A stretch of 64,000 bases of DNA from Pyronema omphalodes (taxonomy: Eukaryota; Ascomycota; Pezizomycetes; Pezizales; Pyronemataceae), in the NCBI GenBank assembly GCA_024516155.1, contig JAJJXM010000038.1, positions 534,121 through 598,120 on the forward strand. The letters run 5' to 3'. A program made the position numbers and the translations under genes. This document shows positions 13,811-26,412 of this stretch, piece by piece; position 1 is the stretch's first letter, and each line of letters starts with the position of its first letter. The notes below the pieces were generated by a model, which was not told where the DNA came from, made no database searches, and saw nothing but the letters and a program-made list of their open reading frames with translations.

Positions 13811-15133
13811 ATGAACTTTCCTTTCCATCTGACAGCCGAAATTATCGCCGCTATCAATTCTATCAAATACCCTCGCCAAATTCCAAATCAACACTCCGGC
13901 ATAGGCTACATACAGAATTTCCCTCCCACTAGCTCCCGCCACGCCGGATCAGCCACGTCCACCGGGGCCCGGTTCGCTCCCCGCAATTCCCGAAGCCCAC
14001 TGGTGTAAGAGTACATACTCGGATAGATCAAAAAACGCCACTTTAACACCCTGTCCGTGGCCACCGCTGCCACCTGAGGCTCCTACAAGAAGTGGCGTTT
14101 ATGTATATAGTTGTCTCGTTTCTCGTTTCTCCATCTCGTCATGCCCCCGTTAAAGCTTGGGCTGAAAATAGCTTTCAGCCACCTCAATAAAAGCGAGCCG
14201 AAAATTGGGTACTGACGCCACATTACGGCGCAGGTCTAGGTCAAGTCATAATTCTACCATTAAGGTTCTCTATCATCTAAGAATTTAGACAATTGTCGGG
14301 TTTACTGGGTTCCCCGAGGGCCCCCTCAAAAGGTCCGTGCCACACGGCTACGCTATGTTCAGCCTTACTGTGTAAGCTGAACCAAAAAGGCCAGAATAGA
14401 ATCTTACTCACAGTTTTACTGTGGCGTTCGTTTGACATGCGCAAGCCTTTTGGAAGCCATTTTGGCAGGTGTAAGAAAACGGGGTAAACACACCAGGGTA
14501 CGATATGGTGGCGTTATGGCCATACGGAAACCCTGGGAAACCTACATATGTAGAAAGGTTGTGGGTCTGATTCTATTTCTACCGTCTTGGACACTCGACG
14601 GACATTCTGCAAGCTGCGAGCTGCGCACATGGCGAGATGTTTGCACGCAAACATGCAGGTTGCCTTCTCTCAGTTTTCTTCCAGAAATCGCATGGCTGAT
14701 GCGTGTTAGGGTTAGCCGAAGGGAAAATTTTTCGCTGCAATTTTTTGGATGTGAATTGTGATGCAGCGAGAGCGCTTGAGAAAGCTTGGAATGTTCCGCT
14801 CTTCCGCGTTGATAGTCGCGGTGAAGAGGCGGATCATGGATTTCAACTCGGAATTGAGCCCTCTCGCTTCGCTCCGCCCGTCCGCACACAGCACGCTTTT
14901 CATTGCTTGTTCTACTGGCGTTGGATGAGTTCCTGGGCTTATGTTTCGCTGGCTTTTCTATCTAGCCACTCAAGCTCTTTAAGATCCGTGCACTTCGAGT
15001 GTTTGGTACGCTCTGTACGCTCTGTACGCCGCCATACGCGTTGCATGCGTTGCATGCGTTGGACACTTCGCTCTCTTTGCACGCGTTTTACGCTGTGCTT
15101 TGTGTTCCTTTGTTTTGCAAGATACATCTACAA
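13811..15133. other. Intergenic stretch with short unassigned frames and decayed short tandem repeats
   Basis: A 65-codon frame at 13811-14008 (+) starts with ATG but matches nothing I know and has no supporting context. Near 15005-15060 the sequence is built from short tandem units (GTACGCTCT, then GTTGCATGC), and Cys/Arg-rich frames there are by-products of this. I see no gene. Confidence 0.5.
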
Positions 15134-16429
15134 CTAACCATCACCCGTAAATATCCTACACAGTCTACTTGGGTTTACCGGGCTTTTTGTGCTTTGCTGT
15201 AACGGAGAAAGGAACTGATTCGTCTGTATGTGTGCTCCCTGGAATTCCCTTGACAACACCGTTTCACTACCATAATCAGCGCCCGCGAAAGGATTTTTAT
15301 CTCTAACCCCGAAGAAATTGACATACCTCTCGCTGTCTAAACACTCATTAACCTTCTCCTCCCCTAATGCTGCACCCACAGCTCGTAGAAACGCCTCCTC
15401 CACTGCCTTTCCCTTCCTTTGTCGCTTCAGCATCTGCCATCGCTCTTTCACATCCCATCCCTGTGCAATTCCCCACGCGGCTAATACCTCCACCCCAATG
15501 CTCCAGTTCTTCCGTATCGCCCCACTAAATGCGGTTCCAAATGTGCTGGTTTGATCGATATCTGCTCCAGCCTCCAGTAACAGCTCCATCGCATCCACCG
15601 CATTTCCCTTTACCGCATAATGCAATGGTGCTAAGCCCACTCCATCTTTCATATCAATCTCCGCCCCTGCTTCTATCAATAACTCCACTAATTCCACCCT
15701 GTTTCGTTCTGCAGCCCGGTGTATTAATGTTGTCGGTTGGTCAGGTGCGAGTGTGTTGGGATCTGCTCCTGCCGATAATAAGAGTTGGGCTATACTGGGT
15801 AGATTTGAATTTACGACTTTATTGAGTGCTTGTTGCAAGTGTGCCTGGCTGGGTGGCACGTAGGTTAGTAGCCATGAAATAACACCAGCACGCCTTTCCT
15901 GGACTGCGTGCTGGAGCGCCCGACCGACTGCTTCATTTACTTCTTCTTCTGGATATCGTGCAAACAGATGCGAAAGGAGGAGGGAGAATGTCTCGACATG
16001 GCCATGCTTAGCAGCGTAGTCGAGTGGCGAAAATAATGAATACGGCTGTCGACCACCTTTGCAAACGTGCAGATAGGCGCCGTAATTGAGTAGCGTTGTT
16101 ATGATGTGATTGTGTCCCAGGCGGGATGCAATATCGAGACAAGAGAAGCCATAGGCATCTGTGGTGTCTGGTGATGCACCGTAATAGAGAAGGTTTTCCA
16201 GCAGGTATGGTGATGATTTAGAGGCGGCTTGCAATACGGCGGCGGGATAGGATGCGGACTGGCGATAATACACGGGTAAGAGGGTTTGGGCGAGTTGGCG
16301 GCTAGTTAGCACTAGGTTGAAGATGGTTTGTGGTGGAAAGTCGGCCGTAATGCAGTAAACGAGGTCCGGCGGGAGATGCGAAAGCTTCTTTGTGTCGGTG
16401 GGTTGCATGTTTCGTGTACTTCTAGTCAC
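15134..16429 (-). CDS. F-box-like / ankyrin-repeat protein
   Basis: The protein has 431 residues and is intronless. Residues 16-55 (LSHLPPDLVYCITADF... through LLPVYYRQ) resemble a fungal F-box-like helix-turn module. Ankyrin repeats follow: about 75-125 (YGFSCLDIASRLGH), 132-155 (SPLDYAAKHGHVE), 208-228 (IAQLLLSAGADPN), 232-262 (LIHRAAERNRVELVELLIEA) and 265-295 (APLHYAVKGNAVDAMELLLE). The last 130 residues show no known domain. F-box/ankyrin proteins are usually SCF ubiquitin-ligase substrate adaptors, but no target can be named and the F-box call is weaker than the ankyrin call. A second in-frame Met at residue 8 could be the true start. Upstream DNA to about 16.6 kb is CT-rich on the coding strand, as in fungal promoters. 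Confidence 0.85.
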   Translation of the reverse strand: MTRSTRNMQPTDTKKLSHLPPDLVYCITADFPPQTIFNLVLTSRQLAQTLLPVYYRQSASYPAAVLQAASKSSPYLLENLLYYGASPDTTDAYGFSCLDIASRLGHNHIITTLLNYGAYLHVCKGGRQPYSLFSPLDYAAKHGHVETFSLLLSHLFARYPEEEVNEAVGRALQHAVQERRAGVISWLLTYVPPSQAHLQQALNKVVNSNLPSIAQLLLSAGADPNTLAPDQPTTLIHRAAERNRVELVELLIEAGAEIDMKDGVGLAPLHYAVKGNAVDAMELLLEAGADIDQTSTFGTAFSGAIRKNWSIGVEVLAAWGIAQGWDVKERWQMLKRQRKGKAVEEAFLRAVGAALGEEKVNECLDSERYVNFFGVRDKNPFAGADYGSETVLSREFQGAHIQTNQFLSPLQQSTKSPVNPSRLCRIFTGDG

Positions 16430-18867
16430 AATATGGGGAGTTGTGTACCCTTTATCGTGATTGTGGATCCCTTCCCTCTAGTTGTGCTTCGTGGTGCTGG
16501 GGAAGTGAGGAGGAGGAAGGAGGAAGAAACATTCTTTTTTGATGGATGGCTGATGGTCGACGTGTTTAGAAATGTGTAGGTCTGTCTGTGATTGAAGTTT
16601 ATCCACCCAACCACTGAGCACGGTCCACACCCTCTGCAAGCGCCAGTTCTATTTATAGCGAATTACCCCACACGAGCCAGCGATATGAATGAATTAACCC
16701 CGCGTCAGGAATAGACGGAGTGGTGAGGACCCGACTACTGAATTTGACTATGGAATCCGACAGAGCGGACACGAGGGATCGGGCATAAGATGCTTCTGTT
16801 TTTGCTGGTGAGCTGCTGGTGGAGATGGAGTGCGAAAGTAAACGAGAAAATCGAACACAAGCTGCAGTTTCGATTCTCGCCAGAAAGGTTCCCCAGCTGC
16901 ATAGGCCTTGTTTCGTACAGGCGGGCATGGCGCCAAGCAGATCTAAGTGGGGTTAGGGTTTAGGAGTGATAGGGCATATAACCGGAGACGTGCTAAACTC
17001 TGACGGTGGAATGTTTATTTGCAAACCGTTACGGCGCAAGGCTTTGTGAGAAGGCTAAAAATACGAAGTGCATCGTGTAGGCTGGGGACGTTTTTGTAAT
17101 GCCAAAAACGGAGTGACGAAGAACGGAAACAAAAACGGGGGACGAGGAGCAAAACACAGCAAGCGGAAGCAACATGTTAACGGCCGATCAAAGATGCTTT
17201 CGTCGATCCAGAAAAGCATCTGAATTCAGTACAAACAAGACTCAGTTGCGCTAATAATTCCGAAGAGCCTCTTTATGCAATCTCCGTCATTTTCACATCG
17301 TATTCCAAGAGAGACTTGCGAAAGACTGCTACTATGACGACATATCCCCGAGCACCGCCACCATCAGGTTTGGAACCCGTCTGACAAAACCTCGTTTCTG
17401 TCACATTCTGATGATTGCATGTGCAATGTTTGTAAGTAACGTGCAGAACAATTTAAGGTCCAAACCTGAACTCCGATGCACTTGAGATTATAAAAAGTCA
17501 TTTTTGGTACACTGTACAGTAAAACGGAGTGACAAAGTTACAATCTGCCAAGGATTCAATACTAATAAACCGTTTATTTTCGTTGAAACAAAGTTAAAGA
17601 TACTTAGAGAAGTCTGTTGATACCTTCAATTCCCAATCACAGCGTCACGCCAGGGTATTTAGTCGAACCAAAGAAGTTTCACGAGTGCCAGACATCAACG
17701 AAATACTCAGAAACACTAACATATTGATTAATAGTTCCATTCCACCATTCCACCATTCCATCAGTTCGCCGTATCAGCCTTCGCATCGCTAAACCATTGT
17801 TCCTAATGCCTTAGCGATAATTATTAACATCAATACCTTCTACGCCTTGGTGCAATGTTTCTATTTAACTCAGAAATCTGCGACGAACAGCCTATGAGCA
17901 AACTTTTGTTTCACAAGCCTCAATCTTGGCTCCTGTGCATGCAGCACCCTTAACCACCCCTCTATCCAGTGCTTGACATAGTATGTATCTACTCAACAAA
18001 ACTCCCCTTATCAAATATCTGCGTACGCAGGGTCCCTAAATTTCTCCTTAATTTAGAAATATTGATACTCGAAACTTCTATCCATACCTTACTCACCTGC
18101 TCCGTTCGTCAAACGCTTATGGAGTGTTGAAGTACCTGCGGATGCTCTAACCAGGGAAGCAACTGAAATAATTATGCATACATCGTTAAATAAGTCGGCC
18201 ATTCATCTTAAGCAGCTGGAACACGCGGGGCAAAAAGATCCATTTGGAGCCAGGATGTTTCACCAGACCACTCTGGAGGCGCTCGCCAGCCCATAATCCA
18301 TGGCCGTCGGGATCATAAAGACCCATCAATTTCCGCCAAGCCGCCCACTAGCTGTACATAGTCGCTAAAGTTCCGCTAAATAGTTGAAACGATAAGAGCC
18401 AAACAACCGCAAAACCAAGCGTAAAGCTTCAAAGTGTAATTCCATGGTATATCCGCCCATTATTAATTGAATTATATACTATGGACAATTCCTACACCAA
18501 AGTACTGTTGCAACTGCCACATAATATTCTTAGACCATTGTGTAATACCCTTGCTTCCATACCGCGGAGTGGAAAAGTTCACGCCTCTTCAGCCCTCACC
18601 TCTGGATACCATAGCTTATAGGGCATGAATTATATTTAGAGCGGGAAAGGACTTTGAGCAGATTGTGAGGTGAAGATATGTAGGATACCGTGCTTACCGA
18701 GTGGAAAGCCGGGGAAATCCTAAGTTTAGATGCAGGAGCTTCGTATAGTTTCGGGTACGAGAGTGGTATGTGCGGAACAGATATTTACAGTTGTCTCAAG
18801 CATTCAGAACCCTTTTGACGAAAACAATTTGCAAGGCGATGAAAAATAGAGGGGAAATTGAAAAAAA
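16430..18867. other. Intergenic stretch without recognisable genes
   Basis: This contains the promoter side of the ankyrin gene and about 2.3 kb in which only short frames occur. A small tandem repeat of a CCATTCCA unit lies near 17739-17762. I recognise no transposon, RNA gene or splice-joined coding region. Confidence 0.55.
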
Positions 18868-18940
18868 AGCTCTGACCCCGATTTGAACGAGGGACCTGTC
18901 GATCTGCAATCGACCGCTCTAACCCCTGAGCTACCAGAGC
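18868..18940 (-). tRNA. tRNA-Cys (anticodon GCA)
   Basis: On the minus strand the 73-nt sequence folds as a cloverleaf: acceptor GCTCTGG pairs with TCAGAGC with one G-U pair; the D arm starts TAGCTCAGGGG; the anticodon stem GTCGA/TCGAC holds the loop TTGCAGA with anticodon GCA; the T arm holds GTTCAAATC. The discriminator base is U73, the identity base of tRNA-Cys. There is no intron. A run of eight T directly after the gene is the RNA polymerase III terminator. It is identical over all 73 nt to the copy at 29185-29257. Confidence 0.97.
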
Positions 18941-21677
18941 AACTTCGTGTACTGTATGAATCTTTAACTAATTATGACTAAGTCTATGGTAAATACGTAG
19001 ATTATATCGTGCTACCATGATTGGATTAAATCATCATTCTGCCACGCAGATAATTTATCTTTCCGATATACAGATAGGCAACTATTGTTTGTCGATAAGT
19101 CTATTCCAGGACAGATAGCTTGCGCGAGATACCATGAATCCGACTCACGGGCTATTTTGGTATGTGCGGATATCCGACGGAGTTGAAATCCTTCCACAGG
19201 ACCACATCTGCAGCTATTTACGTAGATTGGACAAATAGATGTAATGAGAAACCATGAAAACTCCTCGTGATCAGGCGAGGGTTAAATCTATGTATGATTT
19301 ATCGAATTTAGGCTGCAGATTTGATTACGTTGCACAATTCGTTTCTAAGATAACGAAGTAATACAGTCAGATAATAAATTCAGTGCGCCAAAAGTTTTCG
19401 AACTTTAAATACTTCTCGAGATCTACGCTGACAGGGATCAATCGAGTCAAGGGGTCCCACTCTTCTGCGGCATTATTGGCTTACATTCATGTACAATCCG
19501 TGAAACAACCTACTAAAGGTTCAAGTAGTCCCTGGTTGCTTGGTTACTCTCAGACATTAGATACGTGAAATGCAAGTGTGGTTCTCTCACTGACCACAAG
19601 CTGCCGGTGGATGATCCAAAGGACAATCTGGCCCAAACATTCACTCTTTGAGCATTCTTGTAAGCTCGTGAATATCTCCACTGTAAGCGTTCGGTCTTCG
19701 AGAGTAGATCACTAAAACCAGACTTCTTTAGCTGCTGAAATTTCCTTTGGATGCGGGTTAATTCTGTTCACGTGCACCCATGAGGAAGAGTGAGCAACAG
19801 TCAGCAATGTTGAGCAAAATCAGACGACCATATGCTTTTATAACTCTGTATATGTACTTATGATGTTCTTGATTTGTGTCTCAGTTTCGTCAGAAAGTCG
19901 CGTCCCACAGGGGGTAGATATAAATTACTTATCGATAAGTGAGTTAAATGAGTTGAATCAAGAGAAATCGTGTATATATCATGCTAAGAAGATATCAGTC
20001 TAAATGTCGTTTCAACGCCACAGTTTAGCTGGGTATTTATGAATCCTAATCGTTGCGAACTATCTTTATCGATAATGATGATAATCCGCTAGCTGGCAGA
20101 CCAGTCCGTGCGTAAATAGCTGCCCGCCCTAGCCCCAGCTTTGCCGCGTCCAACCATGTACTCGACTACTTGCGGCTTTCCATGACCTCCGACATTCTAC
20201 TCCGATATCCCACACGCCTCACCCATATCCCAATCTGCAATGATTGCCGTTTTGCTTCGTCTTTTTGGAAGGTGTTGCTGCAGCCTATATATCCATCGCC
20301 CGTTGCCTGGTTCAGCTGAGCGAGCTATGCAGACGTTGATACCAGTCATACATACCTGCAGTGACTGCCAAGACAACGCATCCTCCCAGCTACTTGCCAC
20401 CAGACCCTCTGCTGTTCATCCACTTCTCTCCCTTTCTCACAGATTATCGTCGCCATAGCTCTGACAGAAGATTTGGGAGCTGCTGAGCGTATCCCACCCT
20501 CACCATCATAGCAAAGAAAAGCATCACGATAGCCAGTGAGTATTGCCAAAGCTGCGACAGCTCCAGTTTCCGGATACTGCCACGTCAGTGCAGCTCGACT
20601 TACATTTCTCACCTCCACAGCACCTCACCTGCACCTTCTACCGTAAGAAAATTGGGAATAACACACCAGTCGCAGCTTATCCCACTTTTTTCACGCCTTG
20701 AACGTTGCCGAGTCCTCTCCAGTTTAGCGGATGCTCCTGTGGGGAAGCTACTGTGTTTGGCGAAAGTTGGACAGCACTTGTAAGCTTGAAAGGACAGCTA
20801 CGGGCCTTTCAACGATTGGCAGAGCTCAATTTTTGATTGTAGCTGGTGCATGAATCTACTGCACGAAAAGGTGTGTTGCGTTTTTCTCCTCTTTACGTAT
20901 CACCCAGTGTTCAATCACAATCAATCTATTATCTGAGCCCAGTGTTGCAATACGACGGAAGCGTGTACAATTATATCGTTCACCGCTCAATCTACATGGT
21001 TCATATTGTGCGGTCTGAACGGTTACATGTTGAAGTGCTTCGAGCAAGTCCGATCAGAGTGGAGGAGGGGGAGGGCTCTAGTTTCGATTGCCCGGATACT
21101 TGTCTCTGACAATTGTGGGTGTGATTCGGAAGCGTCTGCCAACGAAACAACGTGTGAGAGACAGAGGCTAGCATAAGATCTGTGTTATTGCTTATGCATT
21201 GAACTTTTAATGATCTTCGAATCTTACCAACTAACTTATTTCCAAGCTCCTCGCTAGAAATATCCCGACCCTTTGGATACCCCACTACAACCCTAGATCT
21301 ACGGGAGAGCTACCAACAAAGCAATCACTCTGTCGTTCCCACTACACTTCCGACCCCACTCCTTCGCGAGCCGGATTATGAGCATATCGTGTCGATCACG
21401 CCGTCCAAAACCACCATACTCTCATTTTCCAAACCTCTGTCGACTTGCAGGATAGATAGTCTTTGCGTTGCTTTTACCATCGTCTACCGTTAGAATTTCA
21501 ACTATCGAGACGAGGATCGCTATCTGAGACATTGTTTCAGTCGTGACAGCTTCCAGCCACCTAAATATCCAGCTACCAATCCGAAAGCAATAGGTTGCAG
21601 CTGTTCTTCTTTGAACCTACATCGCCCTCACTTGTCTATATTGAGTCGAAAGAAGTCCCTTACAACTCCCACACAAA
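18941..21677. other. Intergenic stretch without recognisable genes; promoter of the DUF1349 gene at its right end
   Basis: Only short overlapping frames are present. From about 20.1 to 21.6 kb the sequence becomes pyrimidine-rich on the plus strand, as expected for the upstream region of the gene starting at 21678. I found no further RNA gene or transposon. Confidence 0.5.
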
Positions 21678-22376
21678 ATGCCTCCCGACAGTTCAAACTT
21701 TCGATACTTCAATACTCCCGCCGATACCCCAGTCCCATCATGGCTAGGTAACTTTGTCTTAAAAGCACAGTAAGTTCCGCAGCATTTCTCATCCTAAAGC
21801 ATCGACTAACCCGCTCCTAGTTGTGGTACCGACCTTTGGCGAAAGCCATCACGCGAGACCTTCACCGCCCCTGTCCTCTATACCTCCTCCCCGCAACATT
21901 TTTTCCGTGCCGAAGTCACCGTCCACATTCGGCTACAATCGGCGTTCGAGTGGGACCAAGGCGGGCTTGTCATATTTGCCGGACCACCTCCTGTAACAAC
22001 AACTTCTACTGCATTGCCATCATATGATCAACCCCCCGCCGGAAAATGGGTCAAGGCGGGGATAGAATATTACGACGGCCGAACAACGGCATCATCCGTC
22101 TCTGCTAGCTCCGATGGTGCTGATTGGAGTTTGGTAGAGCTGCCACTGGGGGTCAGCGAACTGAAAGTACGATTTGAGAGAGTCGACCAGGCACTGTGGG
22201 TATGGTTTGACGACGGATGTGAATGGAAGAAGCTACGAGAGGTGACATGGTTCTTTTATGGAGTTGATGAAAAGAACGTAAGAATTGGAGTTTATGCCTC
22301 AAGACCGGCCAACTTCGTAAGCGGAGGACCATTGGAAGAACTGGTTGTTGAGTTTGAGGGCTTGGAGATTTATTAG
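21678..22376 (+). CDS. DUF1349 (concanavalin A-like fold) protein
   Basis: Two exons, 21678-21769 and 21821-22376, are joined across a 51-nt intron (GTAAGT ... CTAAC ... CTAG), giving 215 residues. The start is the first ATG, in an ACAAAATG context. The product resembles DUF1349 proteins (YesU-like beta-sandwich): THCGTDLWRKP-type segment near residues 30-40, WDQGGLVIF near 77-85, WVKAGIEYYDGR near 110-121, SSDGADWS near 130, and RIGVYASRP near 190. The W-x-Q-G-G-L and K-x-G-I-E blocks are the family hallmarks. The biochemical role is unknown for most fungal members; the fold suggests carbohydrate binding. No signal peptide is visible, so a cytosolic location is likely. Confidence 0.9.
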
Positions 22377-22979
22377 GCTTAAGAATTGTTATTTGATACC
22401 CGGTGCTTTTCTGGTGTTTGGTCTAGTTTTGTCGACGGCGTGATGGGATTGATCGCTTGGAATTTCGGGTTTAGTTTCTGATTTGGCGTCGTGAGGAATC
22501 GCATCTTAATCTATGAGTGGTAATATAAAATTCTTGTTGAACTTTTTGAAATCGAATATATGAATCAGGTGATGCATTGCCGTAGAAAAGCATGCATACT
22601 GGGAACATGCGCCGCCCCCATACCGAAGTTTCCTTCCTACCGTACGTATTCTATGTACTGCCAGGTAGCCATGATAGATATGTTTAGAACCACATGTGAC
22701 GGCCTAACAAAGCCCTAAATGTACATTAAAGCCTCAAAAAGCCTATTAAAGCCTATTAAAGCTGCCGCAAAGCCTGACGAGGTGTCAAGAGCTACCTATT
22801 GGAACACAGGTAAAAACTCTACTTATTCCTAATACCTATTATTGGGTACATCTAAAGGCAGCCTCAGATCACGCCCGATTTATTCGCTTTTTACGTTCGG
22901 TGATGGGCGGTGATTACTACACTTACCTCGCGCTTTTTGGATTTGAACCATATTTATTTATACAAATTTCTCCCGTATC
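22377..22979. other. Intergenic DNA downstream of the DUF1349 gene
   Basis: This 600-bp stretch holds a short tandem repeat (CCTATTAAAG unit near 22740-22765) and no gene. Confidence 0.5.
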
Positions 22980-23518
<539 letters not shown>

Positions 23519-26412
23519 GTAAAGGATGAGGTTTGGAGTTGAAGTTTACGCTAGAGAACCGTCTATAGAGCTATAGGTGGAGATCTCATATTCTCTTCCA
23601 TGATGAATGGGTTGTTTCATAATTCCTATACAAATAAGAAGCTATCGATAAAGATGGGTATGTCATCTGCATCTCGCCTCACATCCATGACCATATATGT
23701 ATAGATTTGTCTATAATCTCTAATTATCAGTATTGTTAGGCCTCAGAAAGTGCTGAGACGCACCATAGAGATATTGAATTAAGTATTTAGCAGCATTAAG
23801 GTGCCTTAGCTATCATAGAAGCGAAGCCGTAGACGTCTTAATGCTTCAACAGCATGGAAATATAAGTCGCAATGTCGCTGCTGCATATAGCAGGAATGCG
23901 ATTTGTTTATTGGTATGCCATATCATTCTGAATGGCTTCATTGGGAGATGTTATGGCGGCTTTCGTGGATTGAATTTCCTATCCCAATTAATTTCTGTCT
24001 TGTTCTTGCTTCTTTTACATGTAGTCCTTATACAGTGATGTTGCTCTTTCCTCATTGCTACTGCGTTTTGAATCATGTCAGATGCCGGTAGAGGTGTCTA
24101 TGAATAATGTTTATTAAGATGGGATTTAAGACGTTCAAGGTGATTCTGCTGGATTTCATAGGGTTTAGGGTTTATATTGTTGGTACCTTGGCGTAGAAGT
24201 GGTGACCTCTACATAAGAGGAGCTATCCTCCCGCTGTTCCGTTTCCATTTCTTTTCCCTCTGCACTATCATTGTTTTATCTCAACTGGACACTCATTCCA
24301 TCTATATCATCTCCTTTGCTGTCCTTTTTGCTCTCATCATGATTCTTATCTCCATCCTCACACCTGGCAATACCCCCGCTCCATTGTCACTTTTACCTCT
24401 ATATGTCTTCTCAAGTGCGTTTGCTTCCGTTCCATGGTTTATCTCAGAGGTTCTAAATATGAATCCTCTTTGATTACAGCTTGCAATGTCTAAGATATTT
24501 CGCATTGAAGCCGTCGCTGAGAACATTCCATTGTCTACAACTCTTAATTACTTAAAAGCCCTTGGGTTGCTGAACGATATGTTGGACCCGTGAATTTTGT
24601 TATCCGTTTTTGACTATTGACGCGCTGTTCCAGACCCATGATCACTTAGACTTGGTACTGCAATTTCTTTAGCCCCTGTCATAAATTGTATTTCCACTCT
24701 TCCTTATATATCCAATTTCTGTATCTTCGAGCTAGCGACGAGTTGGCTTTATTTATTTCTGTGTTTGTATAACCTTTGTCGTGTTGAAGCCCTTGGTGAT
24801 TCTATCTCTATATATGGCTGTGCGCTTGGTTATCCCTCATATGCGCTGTGATGGCTATCCCATATTGTCATCTATGTTCATACTTGAAGTATAACTTGCG
24901 TGCATATATATATTATCATAGTATTTGGCGCTGTGAGTGTTGCCTGCTATTGGGATATTTTTTTATATTATTCTTTCCTTTGGGCTCTTTATGTCGTCCT
25001 GACTCCTGGGCTTATATAACCGCTGTTTTCTGTTTCTTAGTACCGTTGTTTTTGTATTTCTTCTCCATGAACCGTCTAATTCATTCAAGTGCCAGAAATG
25101 AATAGACAGTTGAACTAGAAGTTATCATCCAATCTACAGGTGGACCTACACAGACTACCAAATTGATAGCAAAAGCAGCCGGTAGGTATAGTTATATACT
25201 TCATGCGTTTCTGCACCAGCTTTCAGTGGGTTCACTATACTCTACAGCATCCATGATCTTTTTATTTAAAACATTTCATTCTCGTTTGTTTTATTTGCCT
25301 ATTTGTTTGTTTGTTTGTTTGTTGTAATCATACACCGATTAAAGCCTCCAAAGCCCATGCGGAATGAGATATTTCAGTCCTCTAATCCATCTTAACCAAT
25401 CTTGGCGTCTCTGCACAAGTGAACTTCTATACACTTTTCACAAAATCCCTACAACGAAGAAGTCAATACCAATAAAGATCTCCACTGCAGATAAGTGATT
25501 CTCATTCCAGCATCCGTAATATGTTATTTCCATTGGATCATTTATCACCCCCCCCCCCCCCCCCACACACACACACCTAGAGGAGTTCTAATCCCGCTAA
25601 TTTTGTACCCTTCCATTGTGCGTATGTAGACTGGAAACTGTAATACTATACAGAATTAATAACCTGTATACTCATAGAACTGGATCTTCCATGCTGATAA
25701 ACACCATCCCCATAAGAACTCAACTGTAACGGGATAAATTTAATATTCCCACCTTCTTGATGAGGTAACGAATACTAACGAATAGTAGTTTCATGAAGCC
25801 GGGGTTTCTTGATATGCTGATTGATAGATGGCTGAATTATATAATACGTACATAATCCACCATCTTCACTTTTCAACCTCTAGTCTCTAGTTTACTGTAG
25901 TTTCTACTTCTCGGGGGAGATGTAGAATCTTGATTTCGTTGGGGTGTGTTAGGAGTTAGTTACGAATGACTATGAATGATTATTTAGCCAAAAACCATAA
26001 CCACTGATTCACTATATGCGTGTCTAAGGTTGTTTTTATAAGAGTGCCGAATTAGTTTACTAGAACCTGGAGGTAAAAAGTGGGTTTTGTAAATGGGTTA
26101 TTTCAAGATCATGGAGTAGACCTGTGGTGATGATGATGGGTTACAGGGGTGTTTTTATTTGTTTCCCGTTCTACATGATTCAACAAAAGATAATGATTAA
26201 TCGAAGTTAAGAAAACGAAAAGGTCTCATTATCCAAGTCGCATGTCATCATAACCTCATTAAAAAAAGAAAGCAGAGAAAAAAAGAAAGGTCAATCTGGG
26301 TATAATATCCCTAGTCAATATCCCAAATCCCATATCCCACATCCATTTGACGCCGCATCCCTTTTCCATCCCTTTTCCAATCCCAATCTTTTCCTCATTT
26401 TTTTCCCTCTGA
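23519..26412. other. Intergenic stretch, AT-rich, no recognisable gene
   Basis: Short hydrophobic frames (for example 24177-24473, +) arise from T-rich composition and match no family. A 17-nt C run followed by a (CA)n stretch lies at 25548-25576. A (GTTT)n stretch lies near 25302-25323. The right end is the 3' flank of the mannosyltransferase gene. Confidence 0.5.

Noticed and set aside
24177..24473. 98-codon hydrophobic frame as a possible small membrane protein
   Set aside because: T-rich DNA produces hydrophobic residues by chance; no homology or context supports it.
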